NCBI RefSeq assembly: GCF_019431375.1
Contig: NZ_CP080267.1
Span: 868,001-932,000, forward strand
Reading direction: 5' to 3'
Length of the DNA stretch: 64,000 nt
From: Alcanivorax sp.
GTDB lineage: Bacteria > Pseudomonadota > Gammaproteobacteria > Pseudomonadales > Alcanivoracaceae
The position numbers and the translations under genes are program-made. Of this stretch, positions 43,943 to 52,571 are shown one piece after another. The notes beneath the pieces are model-generated. The model was not told where the DNA came from and ran no database searches. It was given only the letters and a program-made list of their open reading frames with translations. How positions within the stretch are numbered: the stretch's first letter is position 1; every line of letters starts with the position of its first letter.

Positions 43943-45154
43943 TTAAAATTCAATGCCATCGATGGCGGCGACAGTCAGAATGTCCTTGTCCCCACGACCG
44001 GACAGGTTCACGACAATATTCTGATCCGGTGACATGGTTGGAGCCAGTTTGCGCGCATAGGCCAGCGCATGGGCCGATTCCAGAGCCGGCATGATGCCCT
44101 CCACCCGGGTCAGCTCACGGAACGCCGAGAGGGCCTCCTTGTCATCCGCAGACACATAGTTGACCCGACCCAGATCCTTCAACCAGGCGTGCTCCGGGCC
44201 GACGCCAGGATAATCCAGGCCAGCGGACACGGAATGGGTTTCGATGATCTGGCCGTTATCGTCTTCCATCAGGTAGGTACGGTTACCGTGCAGCACACCA
44301 GGGCGCCCGGCGCTCAGCGGTGCCGCATGACGACCGGTTTCGATGCCGTCGCCGGCGGCTTCCACACCGTACATGGCCACGTCATCGTCATTGAGGAAGG
44401 GATGGAACAGGCCAATGGCGTTGGAACCGCCACCCACACACGCTACCAGCGCATCCGGCAGTTTTCCGGCCTGCTTCAGGCTCTGCTCACGGGCTTCACG
44501 ACCGATCACGCACTGGAAATCGCGCACCAGCAGCGGATACGGATGCGGGCCTGCCACGGTGCCGATGATGTAGAAGGTGTCGTCCACATTGGTGACCCAG
44601 TCACGCATGGCCTCGTTCATGGCATCTTTCAGGGTTTTCGAACCGGACGTCACCGGAATCACCTCGGCACCCAGCAGCTTCATGCGGTAGACGTTGAGCT
44701 TTTGCCGCTCCACATCCTCGGCCCCCATGTACACCTGGCACTTGAGCCCCAGCCGGGCCGCCACGGTGGCCGTTGCCACGCCATGCTGCCCTGCCCCGGT
44801 TTCCGCAATCACCCGCGGCTTGCCCATGTGCTTGGCCAACAGAGCCTGGCCGATGGTGTTGTTCACCTTGTGGGCACCGGTGTGGTTCAAATCTTCACGC
44901 TTGAGCCAGATCTTGGCGCCGCCGAGCTGCTTCGACCATCGCTCCGCCAGATACAACGGCGACGGGCGGCCCACATAATGGGCCAGGTCGTAATCGAAAT
45001 CCGCGCGGAACTGCGGATCATCCTTGAGACGCTCATACATGGCAGCCAGATCGTCCAGAGCTCCCATCAGGGTCTCGGAAACAAAACAGCCGCCAAACTG
45101 GCCAAAATGGCCTCGGGCGTCAGGAAAAGCAGAAAAATCAGGGCGTTCAGACAC
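43943..45154 (-). CDS. trpB: Tryptophan synthase beta chain
   Basis: 403 residues. PLP enzyme joining indole and serine; PLP lysine K96 in NHTGAHKVNN, the phosphate loop CVGGGSNAIG. Start codon is GTG (45152-45154), overlapping the end of trpF by 8 bp (GTGTCTGA). Part of trpF-trpB-trpA. Confidence 0.97.
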   Translation of the reverse strand: MSERPDFSAFPDARGHFGQFGGCFVSETLMGALDDLAAMYERLKDDPQFRADFDYDLAHYVGRPSPLYLAERWSKQLGGAKIWLKREDLNHTGAHKVNNTIGQALLAKHMGKPRVIAETGAGQHGVATATVAARLGLKCQVYMGAEDVERQKLNVYRMKLLGAEVIPVTSGSKTLKDAMNEAMRDWVTNVDDTFYIIGTVAGPHPYPLLVRDFQCVIGREAREQSLKQAGKLPDALVACVGGGSNAIGLFHPFLNDDDVAMYGVEAAGDGIETGRHAAPLSAGRPGVLHGNRTYLMEDDNGQIIETHSVSAGLDYPGVGPEHAWLKDLGRVNYVSADDKEALSAFRELTRVEGIMPALESAHALAYARKLAPTMSPDQNIVVNLSGRGDKDILTVAAIDGIEF

Positions 45155-45803
45155 CAGCTACTCCTCGTATTTTCGCACTTTTGATAAAGGCGCGGATGGC
45201 AGCCGGATCCTTGATCCCGCCACTGCGACCGCCCTGAACCGTCTTCTGTTCAACGCCGCCACTAACATCCACCGCCCATGGCCGTACCTGTGCCACGGCA
45301 TCGGCCACATTGCCCGGATGCAGGCCACCGGCCAGCACCACAGGAAGGGGCAGATCCTTGGGTAACCTGCCCCAGTTAAAGGTTTCTCCGGTGCCACCGG
45401 GCACACCGGCCACATAGCTATCGACCAGCAACCCCGCTGCTTCCCGGTATTGCGCCGCACAGCGGTACAGATCCACATCGTCTTTCATGCGCACCGCCTT
45501 GATCCAGGGGCGCGAAAAGCGGGTACAGAACTGCGCGGGCTCATCACCATGAAATTGCAGCAGATCCAGCGGCACCTGGCTCAACACATGCTCTATGGCG
45601 GCTTGCGACGCATTCACGAACAAGCCAACCGTGGTCACGAACGGGGGCAGGCTGGCACAGATTGCCGCCGCCCGGGCGACCGTAACAAAACGGGGGCTGG
45701 GCTCGTAAAACACCAAACCAATGGCATCAGCACCGGCGCTTGCCGCCGCCAGTCCATCCTCAATGCGGGTGATGCCACAGATTTTGACCCGGGGTATGGT
45801 CAT
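45147..45803 (-). CDS. trpF: Phosphoribosylanthranilate isomerase
   Basis: 218 residues. TIM-barrel enzyme of tryptophan synthesis with the catalytic Cys in KICGITR (C9) and a conserved Asp in the VDSYVAGVPGGTG region. Start ATG at 45801-45803. A separate trpF (not fused to trpC) is typical of Pseudomonas relatives. The stop overlaps the trpB start. The 83-base gap to truA holds no clear signal. Confidence 0.95.
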   Translation of the reverse strand: MTIPRVKICGITRIEDGLAAASAGADAIGLVFYEPSPRFVTVARAAAICASLPPFVTTVGLFVNASQAAIEHVLSQVPLDLLQFHGDEPAQFCTRFSRPWIKAVRMKDDVDLYRCAAQYREAAGLLVDSYVAGVPGGTGETFNWGRLPKDLPLPVVLAGGLHPGNVADAVAQVRPWAVDVSGGVEQKTVQGGRSGGIKDPAAIRAFIKSAKIRGVAGV

Positions 45804-45886
45804 GGGTTCTCCAGTGTATCAAAAGCCCGACGGATTAGGGATTTTTCGGGGCATCAGCGAGAAATGATTCGCTGTCACCACCTTCA

Positions 45887-46690
45887 TTATGCCTCAAGGG
45901 AATGGGGCAACCACAGGGGCCCCAACGGCTCTCTGGGTAGATGAAAGTGATCCGGATATTCGATATCCACCAGATACAGGCCAAATGGCGGTGCCGTTGC
46001 TGCCCCCTTGCGGCGGTCTTTGGACTCCAGCACCTCTCGGGCCCAGTGCGCCGGTCTCTTGCCCGCCCCGATCGTCATCAACACACCCGCCATATTACGC
46101 ACCATATGCATCAAGAAGGCGTTAGCATGGGCCTCCAGCACGATCACCTTGCCGTATTCATACAGTCTCAGGCTGTGCAGGGTCTTGTGCGGTGACTTTG
46201 CCTGACAGTGCACACTGCGGTAAGCGGTAAAGTCATGGCTGCCAACCAGGTAATCGGCCGCTTCACGCATGGCGCCCAGATTTAGCGGTCGGTAATTCCA
46301 GGTCACCTGATTGCGGTACAGAGCCGGCGGGCGGGAGTGATTGTAGATAACGTAACGGTAACGGCGGCTGACAGCAGAAAAGCGGGCGTGGAATTCCTCG
46401 CTGACAGGGGTGGCCCAGCGCACAGTCACATCCCGTGGCAGATTGGTATTGCCGCCCATGATCCAGCTTTTCATCTCACGGGACGCATCGGAATCGAAAT
46501 GCACCACCTGCCCGGTGCCGTGCACGCCAGCATCGGTGCGACCGGCACAGACCACCGCTACTGGATGGTCAGCCACTTTCGACAGCGCCTTCTCAAGACA
46601 TTCCTGCACGGTTCTGACACCGGCCTGCTGAGTCTGCCAGCCACGAAAGTCGGTACCGTCGTATTCAATTCCAAGGGCAATACGGGCCAT
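45887..46690 (-). CDS. truA: tRNA pseudouridine(38-40) synthase TruA
   Basis: 267 residues from ATG at 46688-46690, with GAGG five bases before; an upstream extension would run into repeat sequence. Catalytic D53 in CAGRTDAGVHG. It modifies U38, U39 and U40 in the anticodon arm of many tRNAs. It sits between fimV and trpF as in Pseudomonas. The arm of a repeat element ends directly upstream of its ribosome site. Confidence 0.96.
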   Translation of the reverse strand: MARIALGIEYDGTDFRGWQTQQAGVRTVQECLEKALSKVADHPVAVVCAGRTDAGVHGTGQVVHFDSDASREMKSWIMGGNTNLPRDVTVRWATPVSEEFHARFSAVSRRYRYVIYNHSRPPALYRNQVTWNYRPLNLGAMREAADYLVGSHDFTAYRSVHCQAKSPHKTLHSLRLYEYGKVIVLEAHANAFLMHMVRNMAGVLMTIGAGKRPAHWAREVLESKDRRKGAATAPPFGLYLVDIEYPDHFHLPREPLGPLWLPHSLEA

Positions 46691-46699
46691 GACAACCTC

Positions 46700-46857
46700 A
46701 GTTGAAAGGTCAAAGCGAAAAGTTAAAACCCACACAAAGTGCCAGCCTGGCGATAAATCTGGGCCGCACTGCCAAGGTCTGCTTCGCAGCCCGGGCCTTC
46801 ACCGTGTAACCCCGGCCGGGCGCGCACTTTTCCACTTTGAACTTTCAACTCGTAACT
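46700..46857. repeat. Palindromic element with heptamer-repeat arms (copy 2)
   Basis: Left arm 46700-46727: AGTTGAA AGGTCAA AGCGAAA AGTTAAA. The right arm (46826-46857) reads on the minus strand AGTTGAA AGTTCAA AGTGGAA AAGT, so the arms are near-perfect inverted repeats over 24-25 bases. Between them is a GC-rich hairpin GCCCGGGCC (46789-46797) / GGCCGGGC (46814-46821) with one bulged base. The plan and size match the element at 24018-24172. It fills the fimV-truA gap. Confidence 0.75.
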
Positions 46858-46862
46858 AAAAC

Positions 46863-46901
46863 AAAAAGGGGGCGATACCTTAAGGCATCGCCCCCCTTTT
46901 T
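46863..46901 (-). terminator. Terminator after fimV
   Basis: Stem GGGGGCGAT (46868-46876) / ATCGCCCCC (46887-46895) continued by CCTT/AAGG after one mismatch, with A5 on the left and T5 on the right. On the minus strand it ends in five T, 17 bases after the fimV stop. Confidence 0.9.
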
Positions 46902-46917
46902 CCTAGCTCAGAACTGA

Positions 46918-49900
46918 TCAGCCAACCTGCCCCATCAGTTCACGTGCTTCTGCCTGCTGCTGATCGGTACCTTCAGAGATGACCTCGTTGAGGATATCCC
47001 GGGCACCTTCAGTATCGCCCATGTCGATATAGGCTTTGGCCAGATCCAGTTTGGTGGCGTTTTCGTCGGTCTCGCCGAGGAAGTCGAAATCATCCTCGTC
47101 GCCGAGCACATCGCCGGCTGCCTGGGGGGCAGCAGGAGGCTCAATGTCGCCTTCCGGCTCGGCAGGGGCGACCGGAGCTTCCGGTTCCGGGGCTGGGATC
47201 GGCGCGTCGGAAGGAGATTCTTCCTGAACCGGCTCTTCATCCAGAGACAGGCTGTCGTCCTGATCGTCCAGCTGCAGGTCGTCGTCACCCAGCAGATCTT
47301 CCAGGGAAGCGGCCTGCTCGGAAGCCGGGGTCGGCTCGTCAGCGGGCATCTCCAGATCCAGGTCGGCGAGATCGTCCTTGTCGTCACTGTCCGCAGCACC
47401 GGCCAGGGATTTCTCTGCCTCGTCCAGTTCCAGGTCCAGGTCCGTCAGGGTGTCATCCGCACTTTCACCAGAGTCACCATCCAGATCCAGATCATCCAGA
47501 GAAAGATCAAGCTCTTCCTTACTGTCTTCGCTGTCGCCGGACTCGTCGAACTCGAGGCTCATGTCATCAAGATTCAGATCGCCGTACTCGGTATCATCAT
47601 CGCCCAGGGATGAACTGCTGACGTCATCCAGCTCCAGAACCGGACTGGCACCCAGGGACTGCTTATCTGCATCGGATAGAGGCGCTTCCTGCTCTGCTTC
47701 CGGCTTGCTGTCGTCTTCAAAATCTAGGCTGAAATCATCCAGCGAAGCTGCATTGTCCTCAGAAGCATCCAGCATCAAGGTATTGTCGCCGTCGCCGTCG
47801 CCGTCTTCATCCGCGTCAAGCTCGAAATCGAAATCCGCCAGCTCGTCGCCCTGCTCCTCTTTTTCCTGATCACTTGAGGCGATGGAGAATGCTTCCGGCT
47901 CATCCGCCTGCATGGTGGGCACATCGTCGCCCAGATCAGAAGAGAGCCCCATCTCAAGATCATCCAGAGACAGCGCATCATCACCGCCGGAAGCCCGTGA
48001 TACCACATTGCCTCCCAGACGGGCGATGGCGTCATCTACCTCCGGAGAAGTGCCGGCAAAAATGCTGGTCTGCTGCCGGAAAGCAGCATCGTCATTCATT
48101 TCCTTGAGGAGCTCCAGCAAACGGACTTTCAGATCGGCTCGCTGGGGATGCTTGTTGATCTCATTGCGCAGGAAGTCCACCGCCTGCGGGTAGCGACCAT
48201 AGGCCACATAGACTTCCACGTCTTCCAGCGGGTCCTGGCTGCTGGTCTGCTCCGGAACTTCGGCTTCGTCATCCTGCTCACTGACTGTGCCGGCAACGAC
48301 ATCGTCATCATCCAGATTGAGCCCGAATTCATCCTGGCCCTCATCATTCAGGTCTTCAAACAGAGCACCACCAGCCTCTTCATCAGCATCATCCTTCTTC
48401 TTGCCTCGCAGCAGCAGGAAGAGCAACAGCAGAATGGCAATCAGTGCCAAGCCGATATACATCAGGTTATCCAGCAACAGATCAACTATACCACCCTGTT
48501 GCGGGGCAGGAGGCTGTGCAGGCGCAACCGGCTTGGGCTTGGCCACCTCCGGTGTTTTTTCCACTGCGGGCTCACCGGCAGCAACTGCTGGCTCGGCGTT
48601 ATCCGACAGATCGGTGCCGGCACTTTCTGTACCTTCTGGATCTTCTGCGCCCTCAGCCTCTGCAGCATCATTCTCAGCAACACCAGTGTCCGTTGCCGCC
48701 ACAGTCGCATCGCCCTGGGCTGCAGCATCAGCCTCGTCCTGCATCGGCTCGGAGCCTTCCTCACCAGAATCTGCCATATCGCCATCACTGCCGGCAGTGG
48801 CATCGATGTCATCATTCGCGGCAGACACTTCGGGCTCGGCGGGGTCTTCCATGAGCGGGTCTTCACCTTCCACGGCGACACCCTGTTCTTCGCGCAGCTT
48901 GCGGAGCTCTTCCTGCAACTGTGCAATCTGATCGTTACGCAGTTTCAGCAATTGCTCGCTGGTGCGGGTCTGCGCCTCCAGATCGTCAAGACGGGATTTC
49001 AGCTCGGAGTTTTCTCGGTCCAGACGGTCCAGGTTTTCGTCACGAATCGCCAACTCATTCTCAAGCACCGCGGTATTGGCACTACCCTCGCGGGCAGAAC
49101 CAGTGCTGTCACCATCATCAACCCCAGCGGTAGATTCCGGAGAAACCAGTTTCACCTGGCCGGTGGTCGGTCCCGTCTCATTGTCGTCGCTATCTGCAAC
49201 CTGACGACTGCCATCCAGCTGGGCACGTTGCTGAGGTACCTGAATACCACGGGCCTCCAGCATCTCCCGCCATTTCCGATTCTGGTCAGCCACTTCCACG
49301 ATGGCACTGCGGGTGGAGATATTACGCACTTCCTGTTCGTTAGGGATGCGAAGCACCGTGCCTTCCCTAACCAGATTGACGTTATTGTTGATAAAGGCAT
49401 CAGAGTTCATGGTCTGGATAGCGACCAGCATCTGCTGTACAGAAACACTTTCTGCCGGCCGATTATCCAGGGCGATACGCCACATGGTGTCGGACGCTTT
49501 CACCGTATAAGTGTTGCGCTGACCTGTGTCGGCCACTGGTTGGCTGCTAACTGTAGTCGGGCTGCCGGATTCCGGAGACGTTGCTTGTGTCGGTGATTGG
49601 GCGGCAGGACGACTCGGGGCGGATTGAGGCTCCTGCTCACTGCGACTAACCGGTTGCGGGACCCGGCTGATGGTTGGCGCAGTGGTAGCGGAGCTGTCAG
49701 CATAGCTGGGCGGGTCCAGCAACACCGTGTACTCACGCATCAGGCGGCCGGTGGGCCAGAGAAATTCCACCAGGAAATTCAGATAGGGTTCGCGAACCGG
49801 CTGATCCGTGGTGATATGCAACAACGCTTTATCACCAGCCAGCAGCTCAACCTCGAAATCCATACGGTTGAGAAAATAGGAGCGATCCACCCCGGCTGCG

Positions 49901-50097
49901 TCAAATTCGGCCTGCGACGCCAGATTCACAAGAATTTCCTCTGCGGTCAGATCACCGACCTCATGCAGAGAAATTTCCATATCCAGGGGTTGGTTAAGGT
50001 AGGAATTCAGCTCGTATTCCCCAACCCCTAAAGCCGCCGCTACGCCTGGTGACATGATTACCAGTGCGGTTAAGCCAAACCCAAGTTTTCGAAGCAT
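46918..50097 (-). CDS. fimV: FimV-like polar pilus assembly protein
   Basis: 1059 residues. Signal peptide at 1-22; periplasmic N-terminal FimV region; LysM domain at about 196-256 (YTVKASDTMWRIA); coiled coil at about 342-402; a long acidic Ala/Glu/Asp linker; one membrane helix at about 541-563; a cytoplasmic TPR segment near 610-670; several hundred Asp/Ser/Leu-rich residues with D-L-D-L repeats; and the conserved C-terminal FimV motif (DLAKAYIDMGDTEGARDIL, about 1015-1035). FimV is a polar hub for type IV pilus function and cAMP signalling in Pseudomonas. Start ATG at 50095-50097 with AAAGGG. It sits in its usual place before truA. The acidic repeats vary most between species. Confidence 0.93.
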   Translation of the reverse strand: MLRKLGFGLTALVIMSPGVAAALGVGEYELNSYLNQPLDMEISLHEVGDLTAEEILVNLASQAEFDAAGVDRSYFLNRMDFEVELLAGDKALLHITTDQPVREPYLNFLVEFLWPTGRLMREYTVLLDPPSYADSSATTAPTISRVPQPVSRSEQEPQSAPSRPAAQSPTQATSPESGSPTTVSSQPVADTGQRNTYTVKASDTMWRIALDNRPAESVSVQQMLVAIQTMNSDAFINNNVNLVREGTVLRIPNEQEVRNISTRSAIVEVADQNRKWREMLEARGIQVPQQRAQLDGSRQVADSDDNETGPTTGQVKLVSPESTAGVDDGDSTGSAREGSANTAVLENELAIRDENLDRLDRENSELKSRLDDLEAQTRTSEQLLKLRNDQIAQLQEELRKLREEQGVAVEGEDPLMEDPAEPEVSAANDDIDATAGSDGDMADSGEEGSEPMQDEADAAAQGDATVAATDTGVAENDAAEAEGAEDPEGTESAGTDLSDNAEPAVAAGEPAVEKTPEVAKPKPVAPAQPPAPQQGGIVDLLLDNLMYIGLALIAILLLLFLLLRGKKKDDADEEAGGALFEDLNDEGQDEFGLNLDDDDVVAGTVSEQDDEAEVPEQTSSQDPLEDVEVYVAYGRYPQAVDFLRNEINKHPQRADLKVRLLELLKEMNDDAAFRQQTSIFAGTSPEVDDAIARLGGNVVSRASGGDDALSLDDLEMGLSSDLGDDVPTMQADEPEAFSIASSDQEKEEQGDELADFDFELDADEDGDGDGDNTLMLDASEDNAASLDDFSLDFEDDSKPEAEQEAPLSDADKQSLGASPVLELDDVSSSSLGDDDTEYGDLNLDDMSLEFDESGDSEDSKEELDLSLDDLDLDGDSGESADDTLTDLDLELDEAEKSLAGAADSDDKDDLADLDLEMPADEPTPASEQAASLEDLLGDDDLQLDDQDDSLSLDEEPVQEESPSDAPIPAPEPEAPVAPAEPEGDIEPPAAPQAAGDVLGDEDDFDFLGETDENATKLDLAKAYIDMGDTEGARDILNEVISEGTDQQQAEARELMGQVG

Positions 50098-50200
50098 GGT
50101 CGAACCCTTTATTTATTATGTTTCCCGCGCTCAGCCCGATCCCGCGGGCGCTACCGGACGAACCCGAGGCGGCAAGCAGTCCTATGACGCTGATCACACA

Positions 50201-50224
50201 TTTTGCCCCAGGCAGGGGTCAAAA
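50201..50224. promoter_or_regulatory. Imperfect palindrome upstream of fimV
   Basis: TTTTG-CCCC then AGGCA then GGGG-T-CAAAA, with one extra T in the right arm. It overlaps a possible -35 TTGACC on the minus strand. Could be an operator; no binding protein is identified. Confidence 0.3.
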
Positions 50225-50261
50225 CCTAGAAACCGCGTCACATAATGTCAGTAAGTATCCA

Positions 50262-51275
50262 TTACAGATAGTCTTTTAGCAACTTCTCGACCACCTTCAC
50301 CGCATTCAAAGCGGCCCCCCAACGGACATTGTCGGCGACGCTAAAATAGCTCAAACCGCCGCTGCCTTCCATGTCTTCCCGAGTTCGGGAAATCCGCAGG
50401 CAGGGCTCCCCTTCCACCGAGGCCACCGGAGACATGGCCTGGGGATCATCATTTTCCAGCACATCCAGGTCGCTCTGCCCTTCCCACACACCCAGGGCCT
50501 GGGCCATTGCCAAGGGCTGAATGCTACGAACCGACACACTCTGCCCGTGGCCATAGAAGACCGGAACCCGCACCGTGGTGACCTGTACCGACACGGGCTG
50601 GTCAGCCAGAATCCGACGGGTTTCCAGCATCAGCTTGAGCTCTTCGCTGGTAAAGCCGTTTTCCTGGACTTGCCCACTCACCGGCAGCACGTTGAAAGCG
50701 ATCTGGGCCTGGGCGGCCTCACTGGGAGACAGGCCATTGAGCAGACGCACGCTCTGCTGGGCCAATTGATCCACCCCACTCCTACCGGTGGCTGACACGG
50801 CCTGAAACTGGGTCACCACCACCTCCTGCAGAGGGGCCAGATCAGCCAGGGGCTTGAGTGCCCGCACCAGCTGCACGGTGGCGGCATCAGCACAGGCAAC
50901 CAGGTTGTTTTCCCGGGCCTGGGCCAGCAGCTCATCATTGACGTCGGCGACCAGCAACGGCACATCGGATTCATAACGAAACGCCGGTGACAGATCCACC
51001 GCCACTGCCCCGGCCTCCGCGGCACGGGGAGCCAGCTGCTGGCTAACCGTGGCGCCAGCAGCAAACAACGCCACCTCCACCTGGGAAAAGTCGAAGTCTT
51101 CAGCTTTTTTGACGGTCAGCGATTTGCCGGCAAAGGACACTTTGCCACCGGCTCCATTCTCTGATGCCAGCACAAAAAGCTCGCCAACCGGAAACTGCCG
51201 ATCTGCAAGCAGCTTGATAATAGCCTCACCGACCAGCCCAGTTGCACCGACAATGGCAAGATTGATAGAGCGCAT
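50262..51275 (-). CDS. usg: Usg-1-like aspartate-semialdehyde dehydrogenase paralogue lacking the catalytic cysteine
   Basis: 337 residues from ATG at 51273-51275 (GAGG five bases before); a longer start has no site. It has the ASADH fold signature (AIVGATGLVGEAIIKLL) and aligns with ASADH throughout. However, the catalytic N-C-[ST]-T motif of the family is replaced by D-A-A-T (residues 130-133), with Ala131 where Cys should be. It should therefore not be an active dehydrogenase. It matches the USG-1 group found next to asd and fimV/truA in gammaproteobacteria, whose role is unknown. The true asd is the next gene upstream. Confidence 0.88.
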   Translation of the reverse strand: MRSINLAIVGATGLVGEAIIKLLADRQFPVGELFVLASENGAGGKVSFAGKSLTVKKAEDFDFSQVEVALFAAGATVSQQLAPRAAEAGAVAVDLSPAFRYESDVPLLVADVNDELLAQARENNLVACADAATVQLVRALKPLADLAPLQEVVVTQFQAVSATGRSGVDQLAQQSVRLLNGLSPSEAAQAQIAFNVLPVSGQVQENGFTSEELKLMLETRRILADQPVSVQVTTVRVPVFYGHGQSVSVRSIQPLAMAQALGVWEGQSDLDVLENDDPQAMSPVASVEGEPCLRISRTREDMEGSGGLSYFSVADNVRWGAALNAVKVVEKLLKDYL

Positions 51276-51332
51276 AGAAACCTCGCAAGAACGATGCTGC
51301 AGGGGCGACAATTATCCCCCCACAAATACAAA

Positions 51333-51396
51333 CGCGGGCACGGCCTTGATACTACCTCGGCCCTGCCCGCGCTTTTCCACTTTCAACTTTTACTTT
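51333..51396. repeat. Half copy of a hairpin-plus-heptamer element
   Basis: A hairpin CGCGGGCA (51333-51340) / TGCCCGCG (51364-51371), with inner GGCC pairs after one mismatch, is followed by CTTTTCC ACTTTCA ACTTTTA (51372-51392), the inverted AGTTGAA/AGTGGAA arm seen at 46826-46857. It lies between asd and usg and ends at the asd stop. It could end asd transcription, although there is no clear T-run in that direction. Confidence 0.6.
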
Positions 51397-52509
51397 TTAG
51401 CGCTCCATAAGGATACGCAGCATACGGCGCAGCGGCTCCGCCGCACCCCACAGCAGCTGGTCACCCACGGTAAAGGCGTTCAGGTACTCGCCGCCCATGT
51501 TGAGCTTACGCAGACGACCCACCGGGATATTCAGGGTACCGGTTACCGCCGTGGGAGTCAGATCCCGCAGGGTAGCCTCTTTCTCGTTCGGCACCACTTT
51601 CACCCAGTCATTGGCCTTGCCGATGATGTCGTAGATTTCATCCAGCGGCACATCACGGGTGAGCTTCACGGTCAGGGCCTGGGCGTGGCAGCGCATCGCG
51701 CCGATACGCACACAGGTGCCATCCAGAGCGATGGGGTTCGCGCCACGGCCCAGAATCTTGTTGGTTTCTGCCTGGGCCTTCCACTCTTCCTTGCTCTGAC
51801 CGTTTTCCATTTCCTTGTCGATCCAGGGCAACAGAGAGCCCGCCAGGGAATGACCGAAATGCTCGGTGGGCAGATCGCTGCTACGCATGGTGGCTGCCAC
51901 CTGGCTGTCGATATCCAGAATCGCGCTGGCCGGATCAGCCAGTTTGTCGGCCACATCGCCGTGGATCTTGCCCATCTGGGCGATCAGCTCGCGCATGTTC
52001 TGTGCACCGGCACCGGATGCCGCCTGATAGGTCTGAGCGCTGGCCCATTCGACCAGGCCTTCATTGAACAGACCACCCAGAGCCATCAGCATCAGGCTGA
52101 CAGTACAGTTGCCGCCGACGTAATCCTTGATTCCCTTGTCCAGGGCGCTGTCGATCACCTTGCGGTTCACCGGATCCAGCACGATAACGCTGTTGTCCGC
52201 CATGCGCAGGGCAGATGCGGCATCAATCCAGTAACCGTCCCAGCCGGCTTCACGCAGCTTGGGATACACCTCATTGGTGTAATCGCCACCCTGACAGGTC
52301 ACGATCACATCCAGGCTTTTCAACTCATCAATGCTCTTGGCATCGCCCAGGGCAGGAATATCCTTGCCCACATCGGGGCCCGCCTGTCCGACCTGGGAGG
52401 TCGAGAAAAAGACCGGTTCGATATCTGCAAAATCATTTTCGGCAATCATGCGCTCCATCAGAACGGAACCCACCATGCCACGCCAGCCGACAAAACCGAC
52501 TTTCTTCAT
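51397..52509 (-). CDS. asd: Aspartate-semialdehyde dehydrogenase
   Basis: 370 residues. NADP-dependent step from aspartyl phosphate to aspartate semialdehyde, leading to lysine, diaminopimelate, threonine and methionine. Catalytic C135 in GGNCTVSL, the same position as in E. coli. N-terminal VGWRGMVGSVLMERM is the nucleotide-binding loop. Start ATG at 52507-52509. It follows leuB at 62 bases, the Pseudomonas order. Confidence 0.97.
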   Translation of the reverse strand: MKKVGFVGWRGMVGSVLMERMIAENDFADIEPVFFSTSQVGQAGPDVGKDIPALGDAKSIDELKSLDVIVTCQGGDYTNEVYPKLREAGWDGYWIDAASALRMADNSVIVLDPVNRKVIDSALDKGIKDYVGGNCTVSLMLMALGGLFNEGLVEWASAQTYQAASGAGAQNMRELIAQMGKIHGDVADKLADPASAILDIDSQVAATMRSSDLPTEHFGHSLAGSLLPWIDKEMENGQSKEEWKAQAETNKILGRGANPIALDGTCVRIGAMRCHAQALTVKLTRDVPLDEIYDIIGKANDWVKVVPNEKEATLRDLTPTAVTGTLNIPVGRLRKLNMGGEYLNAFTVGDQLLWGAAEPLRRMLRILMER

Positions 52510-52571
52510 TGGAAAACTGTCTCCTGAAAGGATTGCCCTTTCTATCTGTGAATAAACGGGTGAACGCGCTA

